In this document: in pieces, positions 13,318 to 26,496 of the stretch | Position numbering within the stretch: the stretch's first letter is position 1 | Layout: every line of letters starts with the position of its first letter | DNA from: Sipunculus nudus | Taxonomy: Eukaryota > Annelida > Sipuncula > Golfingiida > Sipunculidae | Assembly: GCA_026874595.1 (NCBI GenBank) | Contig: CM049313.1 | Coordinates: 62,931,659-62,995,658 of the forward strand | DNA length: 64,000 nt | Direction of reading: 5' to 3' | The notes under the pieces: generated by a model | Databases searched by the model: none | What the model was told of the DNA's origin: nothing | The model's input: only the letters and a program-made list of their open reading frames with translations | Made by a program: the position numbers and the translations under genes

Positions 13318-15369
13318 GAATGCTTCCATAATACGGGGATCAAGTATATAGGATCAAGGAACAAGGCGCTAAAAACAAAACCTGAGCTTATACTAGAATG
13401 CTTCTTGATAACAAATGTAGTTCTAATTCCTAATAGGTACTCTAACTGTGAACTCAGTTTTATTTCTACCGGTTGCAAGGTTTTTAAGCTATCCCACATT
13501 TTTTTACATTTCATGATGAACCCATGCACATTTTATATATACGGTGGTTACCTTTTTGTTCACGAGGGTTTCAAATTCGCTGTTTTCGCGAGAGGTGAAT
13601 TATCGCGAAAATAAAGCCTTTGCGAAGGAGAGGACCCATCGTCGAAGGGAAGTTGAAATTAAAAAAACTGATATCATGAATAATGATAAATTTTGTATGT
13701 TCAAATATTGTTGTTATAATTTATATCAGAACTTTCAAATTATATGACAATAAGGATAATTAAATTCTACTCAGTTGATGGTTCACGGTGCAATTGTTAA
13801 GATTTTGTTAAGATTTGATATAATTAATTTATATTTAAAAGGTAATAAAAAGACAGTTGTACTCTGTGTAAGTCTTCTGTATGGTGAGATCGTAAAAATG
13901 GAATCCTCATTAAATAGGGCGTTGAACCGACATTTTTGGTAAAGAAATGTGAGTTCATACCCTGTGATGCTGTTCAAAGTTGATTGCCGTACAATGTACC
14001 TACATACCAATTAAAACCTGCCATTCTCGTGTTTTGTTTGTAGAATTTATGTGATTTCCGGCTTACTCTGCGAGGTGTTATAGACTTGTACAGGTAATTC
14101 CAGCCAAGAATGGTCCTTATAGCGCCCCTTTAACAGTGGTATGAGACTGTTTATCTACATGCTGTTAATAAACAAGGGTACGTGTGCATGTCCATGTTGT
14201 CAAATAATCCTGTGCATGTCCTTTGGCAAATAATCATGCTGTACGAATGCTGTAAATTATCAATCATTAATATGCCAAGTGCAACCATCCACGAACTGCC
14301 ACTTACTTAGCAGATGAAGATGAAGCTGCCAAGATTAGATTGCAAGGCCTTGCTGATGTTTGTCTTTTTTAGATATTTATATTTCATTAATTGCATGTGC
14401 ATATTTAAGCTATTCTGAAAAATGATTTTAATCAAATTTATGTAGCCTATTTCAAATTAGGCGTACGTTTAATGAAAACATAGGATATCTGAAACATTCA
14501 ATGACATATTGACGAAATATGCCGAACTCCTCTAAACAACTCACTAATACGGACTTAATCCTCCAGTCCCTTGAGTGTCCGGCTTAGGGGAGTTTCACTA
14601 TATATGAGAATCTCTTGTCATTTGCAAGACTCTAATTGCCCCCAGATGTCCTTGTTGTGCATGTTTTGATCACTACCAATGTCGGGCTCCCCACGATGTT
14701 ATCTGAACAGGTTGGTATAAACAAACGCATGTGCAACAATGGATTGATTGGCGTTTTATGGCCTATTTTCATATAAACGGTCCAAAGTATTATCTTTTTT
14801 TTCATCGACGTTGGGTATCGGAATGGGTCCTGTGATATATGACCTGGCCACTATTAAACGACGGCAGGTTTCGTTAGTATAAATGTAAGGGAGTGGCTCG
14901 GTAGGCACGGTGCCATTCTACAGCAGTCAATAGTGACCTGTGTTAGCTAAATATAAGCATGTTTACGTAGATTCACATTACGTTTATTGGATACCCCTCA
15001 TCTTAAATCCTTAGTCGTTCAGACAAGACCAGTAAGAACACAGATCATGCACCGGTGTAACAGAATATGCCCCCACCTAACGTAAAACTTGAAATAAAAT
15101 TATGATTACTGGTTGTGGGGTAGGATGACATCGGTTTCATGTTACACCTGGGGTAACGTTTAATTAATTTCACCCGAAGCCGTTCCATAAAGATTACTCC
15201 TCAGTACAATATTTTGTTTATTTACTTGTACTTATTTTCTATCGGATACATCTGGCTGGATAAACCCTGCATCTGTTTGTAACATACGAAACACTTAGAA
15301 CTAGTGTATGGTTTATATTAACATTATTAACATTGACAAGACATTATATTTTTTTTTGGATATTGCTAT
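12380..15369. other. Intergenic stretch with one (CT)n tract
   Basis: No gene recognised. Apart from the (CT)n tract and an isolated GCGCCCCTTTAA motif near 14120 (a possible MITE end), I see no structure shared with other parts of the window. Confidence 0.45.
13270..13312. repeat. (CT)n microsatellite
   Basis: About 21 uninterrupted CT dinucleotides. Confidence 0.97.
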
Positions 15370-15664
15370 GATCGTTTAGGCCCAAGAAAAGGTATGGTTC
15401 TCAGGCACTTTTTTTACCTTTTTTGTATGTTTCGATAAAAATGTCATATGATGTGTAAAGCATGATGTGTAAAGAATGATTATAACAACAATTATTTGCT
15501 AAGCAGGTACAAACACCACGTCACAAAGGAAATTTTTATAAAGTATATTGTATTATTTTATCTTCTTGAAAGATGAAAATCAAAATCAAACTTATTGATG
15601 TAGGAGGTTAAAATTGACGCGGTTGGTGCCTGAGAACCATACTTTTTTTGGCCTTATCGTTCAG
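15370..15664. mobile_element. MITE-like element with about 39-bp terminal inverted repeats
   Basis: The left arm (15370-15408) contains GTATGGTTCTCAGGCAC. The right arm (15626-15664) contains its inverted partner GTGCCTGAGAACCATAC with AGGCC outside it. The 295-bp length and lack of coding potential fit a MITE. No target duplication was resolved. Confidence 0.65.
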
Positions 15665-16611
15665 TGTTTTTTCAATAAATATATCATGAGATTTATTCAT
15701 AAGACTTGACCATTTTTTTGCAAAACCGTGCTCGGGGTTTTGAATAGTGCAGATACAGGCGACCCACGTGGTTTGTATGAAATCGGTTGGGAGCTTACCC
15801 ATCAGCGGGGACCTGCGGTCGCGTTACCTACCTGTCACATGATCCTCCTGTCACACACGTGAGTGTAATCACCAACAGCCGGTCAAATGACCAGAGCAAT
15901 AAATGGTCACAGGATCACACATATCAGTTTAACCAACTCGATCCGCACGCACGGGTGTATATATCCGTTTAACTACACCATACCTCACAATGTTTTATGA
16001 ATTCCAATCAAATTATGGAATGACCGGACCATGTTCAAAGAAAAATTTGGTTTAAAGTTTGGACGGATCTGCTTATAATTATCTATCTGTTAAAGGGGCC
16101 TATTCACATACCATTATGTTAAATATATATGGACGAAATGTACTGTTTTTTTAAACTGTACAGTTTCTGCCAATATTATGTTCTAAAACTTTTTTCTTTA
16201 TCCTCTGCCAAAAAAATATAAACAAAGCGCGCACCTTACCTGGTGTCCTAACCGCACGACTTTCAAGATTTTACAAGCTTCCGTACAGGTATTTATCCTG
16301 GGTTTCTTCTTTCATATTTCTTCTCATTATTCGGAAAATTGCACGGGATCGGATTTCTGGTCATGCAGTCTTGTAAAGGTAAACAGCCACATGCTGACTG
16401 TGTTTACTCACACACAGAACCATACAACTTATGAAACAGGTGAATCGGGATAGTCAGACCATGTGCTGGGACGGATTTGCCAGGAAACTGCTGTACACAG
16501 CTAAGGTAAACTAATTGAGTGAGATAATGCAAATATTATTGCAAATGTATAAGTACCTTTTACTTTATGTGGTTGCTCAGCTTCCGCCGGTCACCTTATG
16601 TTACATTGTGA

Positions 16612-16613
<2 letters not shown>

Positions 16614-16662
<49 letters not shown>
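16614..16662. repeat. (TA)n microsatellite followed by a short CA tract
   Basis: About 24 TA units, then ACACACAC. Confidence 0.97.
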
Positions 16663-16671
<9 letters not shown>

Positions 16672-18455
16672 AAACCTTGTCTAACGACCACCTCGGTTAA
16701 GTGACCACCTAAAAATAACGACCACTTTATTACGGAGCAATTCATTTTTTCTCTTTATATCAGACCTCAGTTAATATCAAGTAATTGGTCAATATTAAAA
16801 AAACTATAATTGCCCCCTTTTGGAATAGATTTGAAATGGTATTTTTCACTTTCACTTTTTTGTCACCCACTATCATGCAAAATATGGTACAGAGTGAGCG
16901 TTAAACCCCCTGAGTCTCTCAAACTTTGTTTTAACTTTATAAAGAAAATATATTTTAATTTCAAACGATATTTTAAGCCCATGTGGATTTGAGGGCAGTT
17001 TGCTTCTTCTCTGGTTATCCGTTTTAAAGGTTAGTGTATGTAGCTCTAATCAGGACTGACAAGGAGACGACGCCGCTTTAGTCAATTACATACTTATATA
17101 AACAGTTAGTTGTCTGAGGAGCATTCTCGGAACTGTTAGTCAGAGACAATTAGAATTTGAGAACTTTGAAGAATCCAATTATCTAAAACAAAACACGAGA
17201 CTCAGAAACCCTCATTTAGCATAAACACGTGAGTCATTAGAGTGTGTCATAGGGGAAAAGAAACGTGGGACCTTCTTCCACAAACTTCATGGTTACATAG
17301 AGATTAGCACTGTAGAGACAGTTTGAGTACGTGTGAAAATGGTTTGGGGATTATAGAGAGACCAGACCAGAACAACTTAAGCAAAAAATTATACAAAGGT
17401 GTGGTTCACAGGCACCGCACACGTCATTTTTAACCCCCCGCATCAAATATTTTTATTTTGATTTTCAATTGAAAATTACAAATTATGAGCTCCAGCCGCT
17501 CGGACATTTCTTTCAAGAAGACAAAATCATACATACTTGCGCATGCATGCGGGCTCGATGTTATTTTATGAGCGTGTTTTTAATATAGAGTTAATTACAA
17601 AATACAAATTATTGCTGGTCGTTGGATATCGTCCGTTATAAGACGTGGCCGTAATATAAATATTTTAACGTGCACTGGACCCCTATTTCGGTAGTTGTAA
17701 ATGAAAAATATTTAGTCGCAATTCTAGATTGGTACAGTTTTTTTTATCTATAGTTTTTCCCTTAACGAACTGAAAATCTGTTTAGGAGTAAATAATTGAA
17801 TTCCACCGGGCCCTCATATCAAGCCTATACACATAATTATTAGCTCTGGTAAGAGTTCGCGAACATGTTGTTATAATTTTGTAATTATTATATAGATGTT
17901 GGCAGATTTAATTGATTTTTATTCATTTTAATATTCCTAATTTATAAATTATATATATATATATTCATATACAAACTTGATATTAATGGTTAAACTATGA
18001 AAGACATCTTTCCAGTCTTTTTGCCTTTTGGCTCTATGGGCTTCATTTTATGTTGACGGAACACATGCTCACAAGTTTGTGCAGTTTTGAAATTTCCTTT
18101 AAATATACCCTGAAGCGTACCAGAGCGGCTCAGAATCTCCGCATCTGCATGGAACGGGAGCGCTTCAAATGTCTGTTATAGAGATGTATCCGTGATGAAA
18201 GGGTGCCAGTAAATGGAGATTTGACTGTAAATAGCATTAAATGGCATATTTATTTGTTTTTACGGTAAACTCTATCTCTGAGTATTACAAGAACATTGTC
18301 ATAGAAACCTCCCTAAATCACCTATCTAAATCTTATACCAAGGAACGGTAACCAATTTTTTAATAATTAATTTATTTATTTTTATGAAAAAGTCGCCATC
18401 AAGAAAGAACTTCAGTTTGTCCCTCAGAAACCGGAAAAAGGCGGCCACTGCCAGG

Positions 18456-18510
18456 GCGGATCCAGACTTTAGGAAAAGGAGACATCCCGGACCCCCCCCC
18501 CCCCCCCCCC
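18456..18510. repeat. Dispersed repeat fragment with C-run
   Basis: GGCGGATCCAGACTTTAGG followed by about 19 consecutive C residues. Similar to the fragment at 6250-6360. Confidence 0.6.
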
Positions 18511-19110
18511 TTCCCTTTGTTTTATATATACTGCCTTTTAAATAAGCATAGATAGTATATTTATGCTCTACCCCCAGAAATCCCTTGACTAAATCGACCT
18601 AAATAAAAACATGAAAACAAAGAGAAAATATAATAAATTATTCACTATGAGGGTGATATATGAGAGAAGTGCTGTTCATCAAAGATTTACCTTGGAGAGC
18701 AGTGGTAATCGAACAACGCTATGTCGCTATGTGGGCGACAAAACACACGCGCTGTGATAATGCAAGGTCATCACCGACATGTCCCAAAAGCAGGACAGGG
18801 CAACACTTTGCAAAGTCAAGACCACAATATAACCAAATATGGTATAGTCATTCACAGTATCTGGCAGCTTTATTATTAACCCCGGGTAAGGAGGGTATGT
18901 TTTCACCTGGGTTAATTTTCTTCTTCTTTTTTTTTTTTTGTTTGCCTGTTAACATGCATTATTATGAATATAATCCTACATATAAATATTATTTTAAGGG
19001 CAGGCTCCTGGAAAAAGGCTTCTCCTGCAATAAGACTGAGGTGTGCCTTGAACTGAGTGTCTAGAATCAGCTCCTGAGTTGCCCACGCAAATTTAAAAGC
19101 AGATTTGGTT

Positions 19111-19111
<1 letters not shown>

Positions 19112-19147
<36 letters not shown>
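19112..19147. repeat. (TA)n microsatellite
   Basis: About 17 TA dinucleotides. Confidence 0.97.
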
Positions 19148-19150
<3 letters not shown>

Positions 19151-19739
19151 CCATTATTTTGACACGAAAAGGAAAAAAACATTCAAAACATTTAAGTTAT
19201 AATCATACGTCAATATTTAATTATATATTAAAGGCAATTGCTGCTTTGTTACTTTCTAATGGTTGACATGAAAAATAAAATCATTTTAAAGATTTTTTTT
19301 CTCCACATTTCCTCAATACTTTCTGCCCTTTTATCATTTTCCACGACAGGTGCCAGCGGTAGGAAGCAGCGGGGATATAGATGAAGAAAAACGCAAAATT
19401 TACACATCTGGGTGCATAAGATGAAATGAGAAAAGTAGATCTACACTCTAAGAAATCAGGGCCCAGAGGCAGAAACAAACACTCAAATGTGTGGTCTTTT
19501 CTGTGACATGCTTTTTCTTGGGATTGGCTGAAATAGGATAATTCAGGATCCAAAGGTGTCTTTTGTAATAGATGCGACCAAACAAGAGGCGTACAAAACG
19601 ATTACCAATGACACCACCTGTGTTATGTATGCGATAACTCTATCCACGAACAATGATTGTGCAAAATTCCAGGCTGTTGCTTACAGCATTCCTGGGATAT
19701 CCATGATATATTTCACCTTAAGCAGACGCATAGATGGCC

Positions 19740-21183
19740 ATAATGGAAAAATAATAACAGGTGGCGCCACCAGAGTTCAGTACATGATGAAGCTATCCAA
19801 GAGCTTTCCACAAAAATAAACATAAAGCAAATCTGTTGAACCATTCCTCAGATACGGGTGAATATATGCAAAAATGGACAAAAATGGAACTATTCAAGGT
19901 CTAGGTCACTCTCATAGTCATGAACATGACCCGATCTTCATAGGCTTAGTCCTCTGGCCAATATCTATGCACTTGCAATATGTGAAAAAGATAAGGCAAA
20001 CCCTTCTTTAGTATTCCCGCTCATAAGATACGTTTACGGCGACACCAACGTATCAAAACCATAATATTCCCCGACTTCTCAGTCTGGGGATACAATAAAC
20101 CATTCATACGCATTTTCTTTCTGTTTAAATGCATGTTTAAGTCACATGCATTTTATTTCTAATGCTCATGGATAGATGTGCTCAAGGTATATGAATGATA
20201 AAGTTGACATTTCCAGACTACTTCAAGAATAACCAGAAAATATCTTTTTGCCTCACAGAGAGTACACGAGCACAGGTGGTGCCATCTGCTGGTGACATAT
20301 CAACTAGCAGTCACAAGATGACTGTCTCTGCCAAACATGCAGCAGCTCACAAGATAAAATATAGCAGATTTTGCACAAAATGAAATTGTGCAAATACAGA
20401 ATTCGCTGATCAGCAAAATTCAAAGACATATTAAACCATCATTTTAAAACAACCCTATTCCATTTAGTCCATCTAACTTTCAGGGTGCTCAAATCATGTT
20501 TGTTCCTATAGCTCCTAGAATATGGTTCAGGGTGACCTAATGTCATGTTTCAGAGGATATTTACTCAGGACCCCCTTGAATGTCATATTAGAAGATTCTA
20601 CACCAAATGGATACAATTTATGCCCTCTCTGACTCTCTGGGTGCTCAAAATTATGTTTTCGGTCCGTAGTTCTCAGAATAAAGGTCACCATGACCTAATA
20701 TCAGGTTTCCGAGGAGATTTGCTGAGGACCTCTCTGGATGTACAGTTGGACGTTTCTAGATCTTATGGTAACGACGTGTGACCTGTTAACGTCCATTTGA
20801 TGTTCTCAAAAACAGAGAAAAATGCGTAAAATGAGAAAAAAATGCAGGTGGCGTCACCAGTCTTCAGGAAATGATGAAACTGTCAATTATCAATATGCAT
20901 GGAAAGAATCATGGCATCAGTGTGTTGGTTATTGAGGTACTGGAGCTTTTGTATTAAATATTTTATGATTCTTGGTTGCACAAACAGGCCCCATAACTAA
21001 GAGAATATAGGTTGCAGTGACCTAATAGCAAATTTCCAAGGAGATTTTATTGAACTCTCTAAAATTTTCTAGGTCCATAGGTCACGAGTTGTGCTCTGTT
21101 AATGGATGGTCGGACAGACGGGCGGACAGACAGACAAACAGAGTGATCGCTATAGCTAAGATGACTATGTCAGCTGAGCTTAA
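19740..21183 (+). repeat. E8: degenerate palindrome-repeat array with family tail
   Basis: Contains GGTGGCGCCACC at 19760, variants near 20276 and 20849, and units homologous to the 340-bp array of E5 (CAGTCT-CAGGAA, then TATTGAGGTACTGGAG, then TTTCCAAGGAGATTTTAT). It ends in a GGAC-type tract (21109-21134) and a diverged tail GCTATAGCTAAGATGACTAT then GTCAGCTGAGCTTA (21149-21183). The head is not recognisable, so the left limit is approximate. Confidence 0.65.
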
Positions 21184-21614
21184 ATATGATTTAGAATATC
21201 TGCAAAATTATCTTAATTGTTCATTTTGTGTTATCCTCACCTTCCCATAGATTGCATTCTTTTATAAGATTTTTAAGTGAAGTTGCTTATGTCAAACCAA
21301 CCAACCCAAAAAAAACAACCGACGACGAACAAGCATTTTAGCGCTCGACTGAGGTGAATTAAATATTGTTTTAATACAAGATAATACTGGATGGCACGGA
21401 CTTTGTGGGAGAGAACGTGTGTCACTCAGAGTCTGAAATAACTTTAATTCCCAGTTGAGAGTCCAATTAAAGCATTCTCGTCTCTCCTTATATGTGTCGG
21501 AATTCCACATGATTATTTATTCATGCTTTGCGTCGTACTTGCTAACTATATAACACCACATCTCTATTTTTAAACTAGGGAGCATACGTGACTACGACTG
21601 GTTAGGTATCCCTG

Positions 21615-21710
21615 GAGGTAGGATGGACCAAGTGGATATTAGGCGTTATACATTGGATCGGAAGGTCCCGATTCGAACCCCGCGACAGAACCTCACGTGC
21701 AAAACAGTGA
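21615..21710 (+). repeat. tRNA-like SINE head or tRNA pseudogene
   Basis: A-box-like GACCAAGTGGATATTAGGC near 21627 and a B-box GATTCGAACCC at 21671-21681, at tRNA-like spacing. The A-box region resembles class II tRNAs (Ser/Leu type). The 5' acceptor stem cannot be paired cleanly, so I do not call a functional tRNA gene. Confidence 0.5.
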
Positions 21711-21739
21711 TATGTCGAGAGGGATTAACCTTTTTTATT

Positions 21740-22720
21740 AGGCTGATGGGCTATTGTCGTCACCCAAGGTGTCCGTCCGTCCGTCCGTCCGTTCGGCGTC
21801 CGTTAACTTTTACCTTGTGAGCGGGATATCTTGAAAAGGATTCACCGTCAGAATTTTATTTCCTCGGTAAAGATGTATATCGACAAAATCTCGGTCAAAG
21901 TTCGAAGATGGGCGACCTTGACCTATTTTTCTACATTTTAGAGCTAATTATAGAAAAACACTTAGATGCTTATTACTCAGGAACCATTTGGTGGATTTTC
22001 ACTTACTATGATTACTGGGACTGATAGTCTGTACCTGCTACACAAGTTTGGTGGCGCCACCTACAATTTCTGATTTTTAATGAATTTTTATCGGATTTTT
22101 CAACTTTGGGCTTGTGAGCGGGATATCTCTAAAAGGATTCACCTTAGGAATTTTATTTTTTCGGTGAAGATGTATATTGACAAAATCTCTGTCAAGTTCG
22201 AAATTGGGTGACCTTGACCTATTTTTCTACGGTTTAGAGCTGATAATAAAAAAAACGTTTAGAAGCTTATTTCTCAGGAGCCATTGGGTGGATTTTCACA
22301 ATACTTACTATGATCAAAGGGACTGATGGTCTGTAACTGCTGCACAGGTTTGGGGGTGCCACCTGCAATTTCTGATTTTTAATGAATTTTTCTTGGATTT
22401 TTCAACTTGGCCTTGTGAGCGGTATATCTCTAAAAGGATTCACAATAGGAATTTTGTTTCTTTGGTGAAGATGTATATCGACAAAATCTCGGTCAAGTTC
22501 AAAGATGGGTGACCTTGAGCTACTTGTCAAGGTCACAGAGCTTATAATAGAATAAAACTTAGCTTATTTTTCAGGAAGCATTTGGTGGATTGTTATGAAT
22601 CATGGTACATACCTCTCCATTTTAAATTTATAACTGAGACATGTATAGATATACATCCATTTGAGAACAGATATTTAGTACTTGTTACTGTTACCACCTT
22701 TAAACACTGTTCTTTAGGCT
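21740..22720 (-). repeat. 310-bp tandem array, minus orientation, with (TCCG)n end
   Basis: Starts at GGCTGATGGGCTATTGTCGT then (TCCG)n (21774-21792), the inverted equivalent of an ACGG-tailed element end. Then about 2.5 tandem units of roughly 310 bp follow, each with CTTGTGAGCGG-ATATCT, GATGTATAT-GACAAAATCT, GGGTGACCTTGA and GGTGGATT. GGTGGCGCCACC is intact at 22050 and degraded near 22354. The same unit is found in the opposite orientation at 54842-55020, 57676-57970 and 63716-64000. Confidence 0.8.
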
Positions 22721-22984
22721 GAGGGGTTTTGTCAGCTTCTGCTGATATTCTAGTTATATTTGGTTTGATGTGATTAATTTTTTTTAAATGCTAGCTTAAC
22801 TAAGTGTGTACATCTGCAGAATTCCTTAACGACTTCGGACTACAGACAATACAGTAGCACACGCTTCCTCTCATTTTATGTCCTGATGTTAGCCAGGCTC
22901 GGTAATTACTGCGCCTGTTGACCCTGGGTGTGTATTCTTCATCATTGTTGGGTCCTAGGAAAGGCATACGCGTTTGTGCATAGA

Positions 22985-23150
22985 AAACGCCTCCCAATTA
23001 AGACTGCAGAGCGCTCAGCCAGGGTCGGGGCCGACCTTGACAAAGACCGCCCGGGGTGAGATTCGAACTCGCGATCTCCCGGCTTTGCGTTATGTGCTCT
23101 ACCCATGGGCCACATAAACCAGTGGGATTCGCTCCATTATCTATTCTTAT
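22985..23150 (-). mobile_element. tRNA-derived SINE, copy 1
   Basis: On the minus strand it carries A-box TGGCCCATGGGTAGAGCAC and B-box GAGTTCGAATCTCACC about 30 bp apart, then a tail region with CTCTGCAGTCTTAATTGGGA. The same order (TAGAGCAC, diverged B-box, CTGCAGACTTAATAGG) occurs at 46031-46200, which supports a SINE family rather than a tRNA gene. Confidence 0.75.
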
Positions 23151-26005
23151 GGTTTTTATGGTGCTAATCCCCTGAATATAAATTTTAGCCACAAAGGCTT
23201 TACAAAAAATAAGACCCATATCGTGTGGTGAACTTAATCCTCATCACACAAGCAGTGCCACAATTAAAACGTTTACCAAAAGCTGGCAAAAAGGTCTGGG
23301 TGGCACCACAGCATGGTATTACACAATGGCTATAAAAGTAAAGATAATGTATAGCAAATTCAGAGGCAACTATTGAATTATATAGAAAACCTGGTGCGTC
23401 TGTTTTACTCTTATCCATCGTAGACAAACAGTACTAAAAATTTACAACTCTTTGTCATATATATGAAAAAAACTAAGGCCCGGTATTAAGCTAACGAAAC
23501 ATGTTATAGAGAACTAGATTACCTCGAAAATGTTATGAATTGATTCTCCTAGCGGAGGTATAAAAATAATACACAGGAGTTTCAATGTATTCTTATGGGG
23601 GCATCTAATCTACGGGGTTCGAACCAAGATACTCCACAGAGGCAACACAAAATCACTTCGGACACCTCTCTCCCCGACCCCCACACCCCCACGCCCAACC
23701 GATACACACACACCATTACCACCATCACCAGCGCGGCGACTCTTTGTGTACGCCAAAAATACCGTAAAATATTCTTGCCTCACACGCATTCAAAACAACT
23801 ACTCTGTTAAATATACAGAGAAAACTTTATTAAAATATGACTAAAAAGCACAAGTTATTTCAAAAATACAGCCAGTCATGTCAGCTGAAACACTGAAAGG
23901 TACTCGAAATATTATTAAAATTGATTCTCTGTAAAAATGCCTCATACATGCTGTTACTTTATAAAAGATACAAAGATTTAAATACTGGCTAAAAATAAGC
24001 CCCTACTTTCCAGACTGTAAAACAGGAATGTATGATGCCCTGAAAAATTTCTTAATTTCCTGCAATAGAGGGTGTCTGATGAAATTTATTTCCTGTACCC
24101 ATCAGCTGGAAAAGAATGCATAAATTGTCGCATCATATATATCATATTTTGCAAGAAATATAAAAATAATTTTATTCTCTTTTGCAATTCTGAAGCTGAA
24201 GTCCATGCTGCAAATAAAGCAAAGTCCCTGCTGGTCCTATCACTAAGTTCTCTGAGACTTAAGTCCCATTTTTTAAAACCTGAAGACACCCAGACTCCTA
24301 GACGGGGATATATATATACGAGGAACTTACATATATACCCCAGAAGACAAAAATCCGGCTATTACGTCATTACAGCTTACACGTTAATATAACATACCAG
24401 GCGACGTTTAGACAGTGTTTAATTTTTTTTTAATTTACTTACAACAGGTTTTATTAAATGACATAAAAGAAATGAAGATCAAATCTGTCGAAAACTTTAT
24501 GTGTAAACACTGAACAAAGTGCTCAGTTTTTATGGTGAAGCGTACTCCGACTGCCATCTAGCGGTCAAGCTTTGAATCATGTATCTTATTCTAAATCTCG
24601 CTTTACATTTGCACTTCAAATACATTCATATCGTTGTATACTTCATATATTTAACATGCAAATTGATTAAAGATTTGTCTGGTTGTACCATTCCTTTCAA
24701 GGACACCGTCCATTTTATATGATGATACGATAAAGTTAAAATACGAGCTATACAGTTATTCCAATTTGTTCCATTTTCTTGTGAAAAAAAAAAATATTTT
24801 AACATAGTATCTGGTCTATTTGATATTATACAAATTAAATAGCACGATAGCTCCGGTGCAAGAGTCTTACATAAGAACTAACAGTATGATTTGCATTTTA
24901 TACTAGATCATAACGAACGATATATTGATTTAATACATATAAATAATCATTATATTAAATATATGATATTATAATTTTGCCACAACATTAGCAGAAACGC
25001 CCTTGCTCGGTCCGTTTACTCGTAGCGTAGGTTAAACTCTGGCATGGCCGTTGTTTGCACTGTAAGCTGGTATAGGATCCATTGAAATATAACCTGCACT
25101 AATTAATTTTGATTTCGATATTAATTAAGGATATCACGACAACGTTCCTAGAATGAAGCGCCACATCAGCAAGCCCCAGTTTCGAACGGACAAGCGCCAC
25201 ATCAAAAATCGTCATTTCGAATCGACTGGCATCTGCGCTTTTTGGGGCCGCCATGCTATTTCATCCATATCACACTTACCAGATTAGTAACACTGGACCT
25301 AATTAACAGGAATGGCGGATTAATGTAGTTTTGTATACCGTTTCCGGTCAACAAATTTACCCGAGACAGTTAATTGGTGCAACATCTCAAGTGGATTCAA
25401 TAAATATTAAAAGGCCAATCTTGGATAGGTGTTTCTACATGCATATTACATTAGAAAGATTCACAATGGTAGTATTATTACTGGACATGTTTCGGGATAT
25501 TCCCAAAACACGAGAAGACGATGGCCCTGTCAGGGCTTGTATTTATGCTTTTTACTAAAATGCTTAAAAAGTAGGTGATTCTATGTAACTATAGACCTAA
25601 CACATTGTCAGCTCTTATACCTGTCCTAAAGGTTGCGCAAAAATTGGATGGTTTCGCAGCGGGTGGAATTATAGTCTTAACCACTGCATCGACTGGGCCA
25701 GTCTTAGTTTTTCACGTGAATATGAATTTTCCGATCCAAGGTGAAATTTTAATTGCAAGCAGTCTTACAGTTCGACTAAAGGTTGACAAAGTTAACATAC
25801 GTTTTTATACCTCAGAATGACTGAACGTCAGCTAGATTAGAAACTGCTCACCATGCCAACCACGTGAGCTGGATTTAAAGTATGTCGGAGTTTGTAAAAT
25901 AATTATTACACACATTCTTTCTAGCATATGTTAATATACATATATAAAGAAGTGTTAAAATATTCACAGCATGCACGATGATAATACTTTCAAACGTCAT
26001 TGACA
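23151..26005. other. Intergenic stretch, no gene recognised
   Basis: Several frames of 60-106 codons are open (for example 24072-24392 and 25575-25820) but show no recognisable domain or splice context. A single GGTTCGAACC string at 23617 has no A-box partner. Confidence 0.45.
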
Positions 26006-26496
26006 ACTATAGTCCGTTTCATCCACTGTCCCGCTGTTTTTTGCTATGAAAAATTTTATTAGTTACATTTCAAGGAAAACAATTATAGTGAAGAGTAGGG
26101 GATAAAACAACCTAATTTTCAGCAAGGTAAATAAATACCTACCTGACACTTTATCTAAGAAACTGAATTATTTGAAAATATGAGAAATCAGTCTACATTT
26201 TACACATATAAGACCCACTTATGACAGTCAAGGTCATTGGTCACATGCAAAAACAGCCTCAACTGACAGCTGCTGATTGGATGATCTCATGTAAACACTC
26301 ATATCTGCCAGATCATGGTGAAGAGATTAAAATGTTGTGAAATATTAACGGGGGATTTATTGTAAAATTCTTAATTGCCATATTAGGTTGTCACTTTTAC
26401 ATGTTGTTTTCTTGGAAATTATTATTAAATATAAATTTTTAAGAAAAACCATCTACAAAAAACAGGTGGACAGCAGGTGGTGACACGGACTATAGT
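26006..26496. mobile_element. Foldback MITE with long inverted arms
   Basis: Ends ACTATAGTCCGT on the left (26006-26017) and its inverse ACGGACTATAGT on the right (26485-26496). Inner blocks also pair: the tract ending GCTGTTTTTT with AAAAAACAGG, CATTTCAAGGAAAACA (about 26066) with TGTTTTCTTGGAAAT (about 26405), and GACAACCTAAT-like segments. The arms therefore extend well over 100 bp. No coding capacity. Confidence 0.75.

Larger units (their letters stand above)
15665..19739. other. Intergenic stretch with microsatellites
   Basis: No gene recognised. It holds a (TA)n tract, a C-run, a second (TA)n tract, a TTAAAGGGGCC motif at about 16092, and a short block CGACCACCTCGGTTAAG at 16684-16700 of the type seen at the ends of dispersed invertebrate repeats. 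Confidence 0.45.

Noticed and set aside
16515-16700. Open frame encoding an alternating Ile-Tyr stretch
   Set aside because: Translation of the (TA)n microsatellite.
23600-23640. GGTTCGAACC string considered as a tRNA B-box
   Set aside because: No A-box at suitable distance and no cloverleaf.
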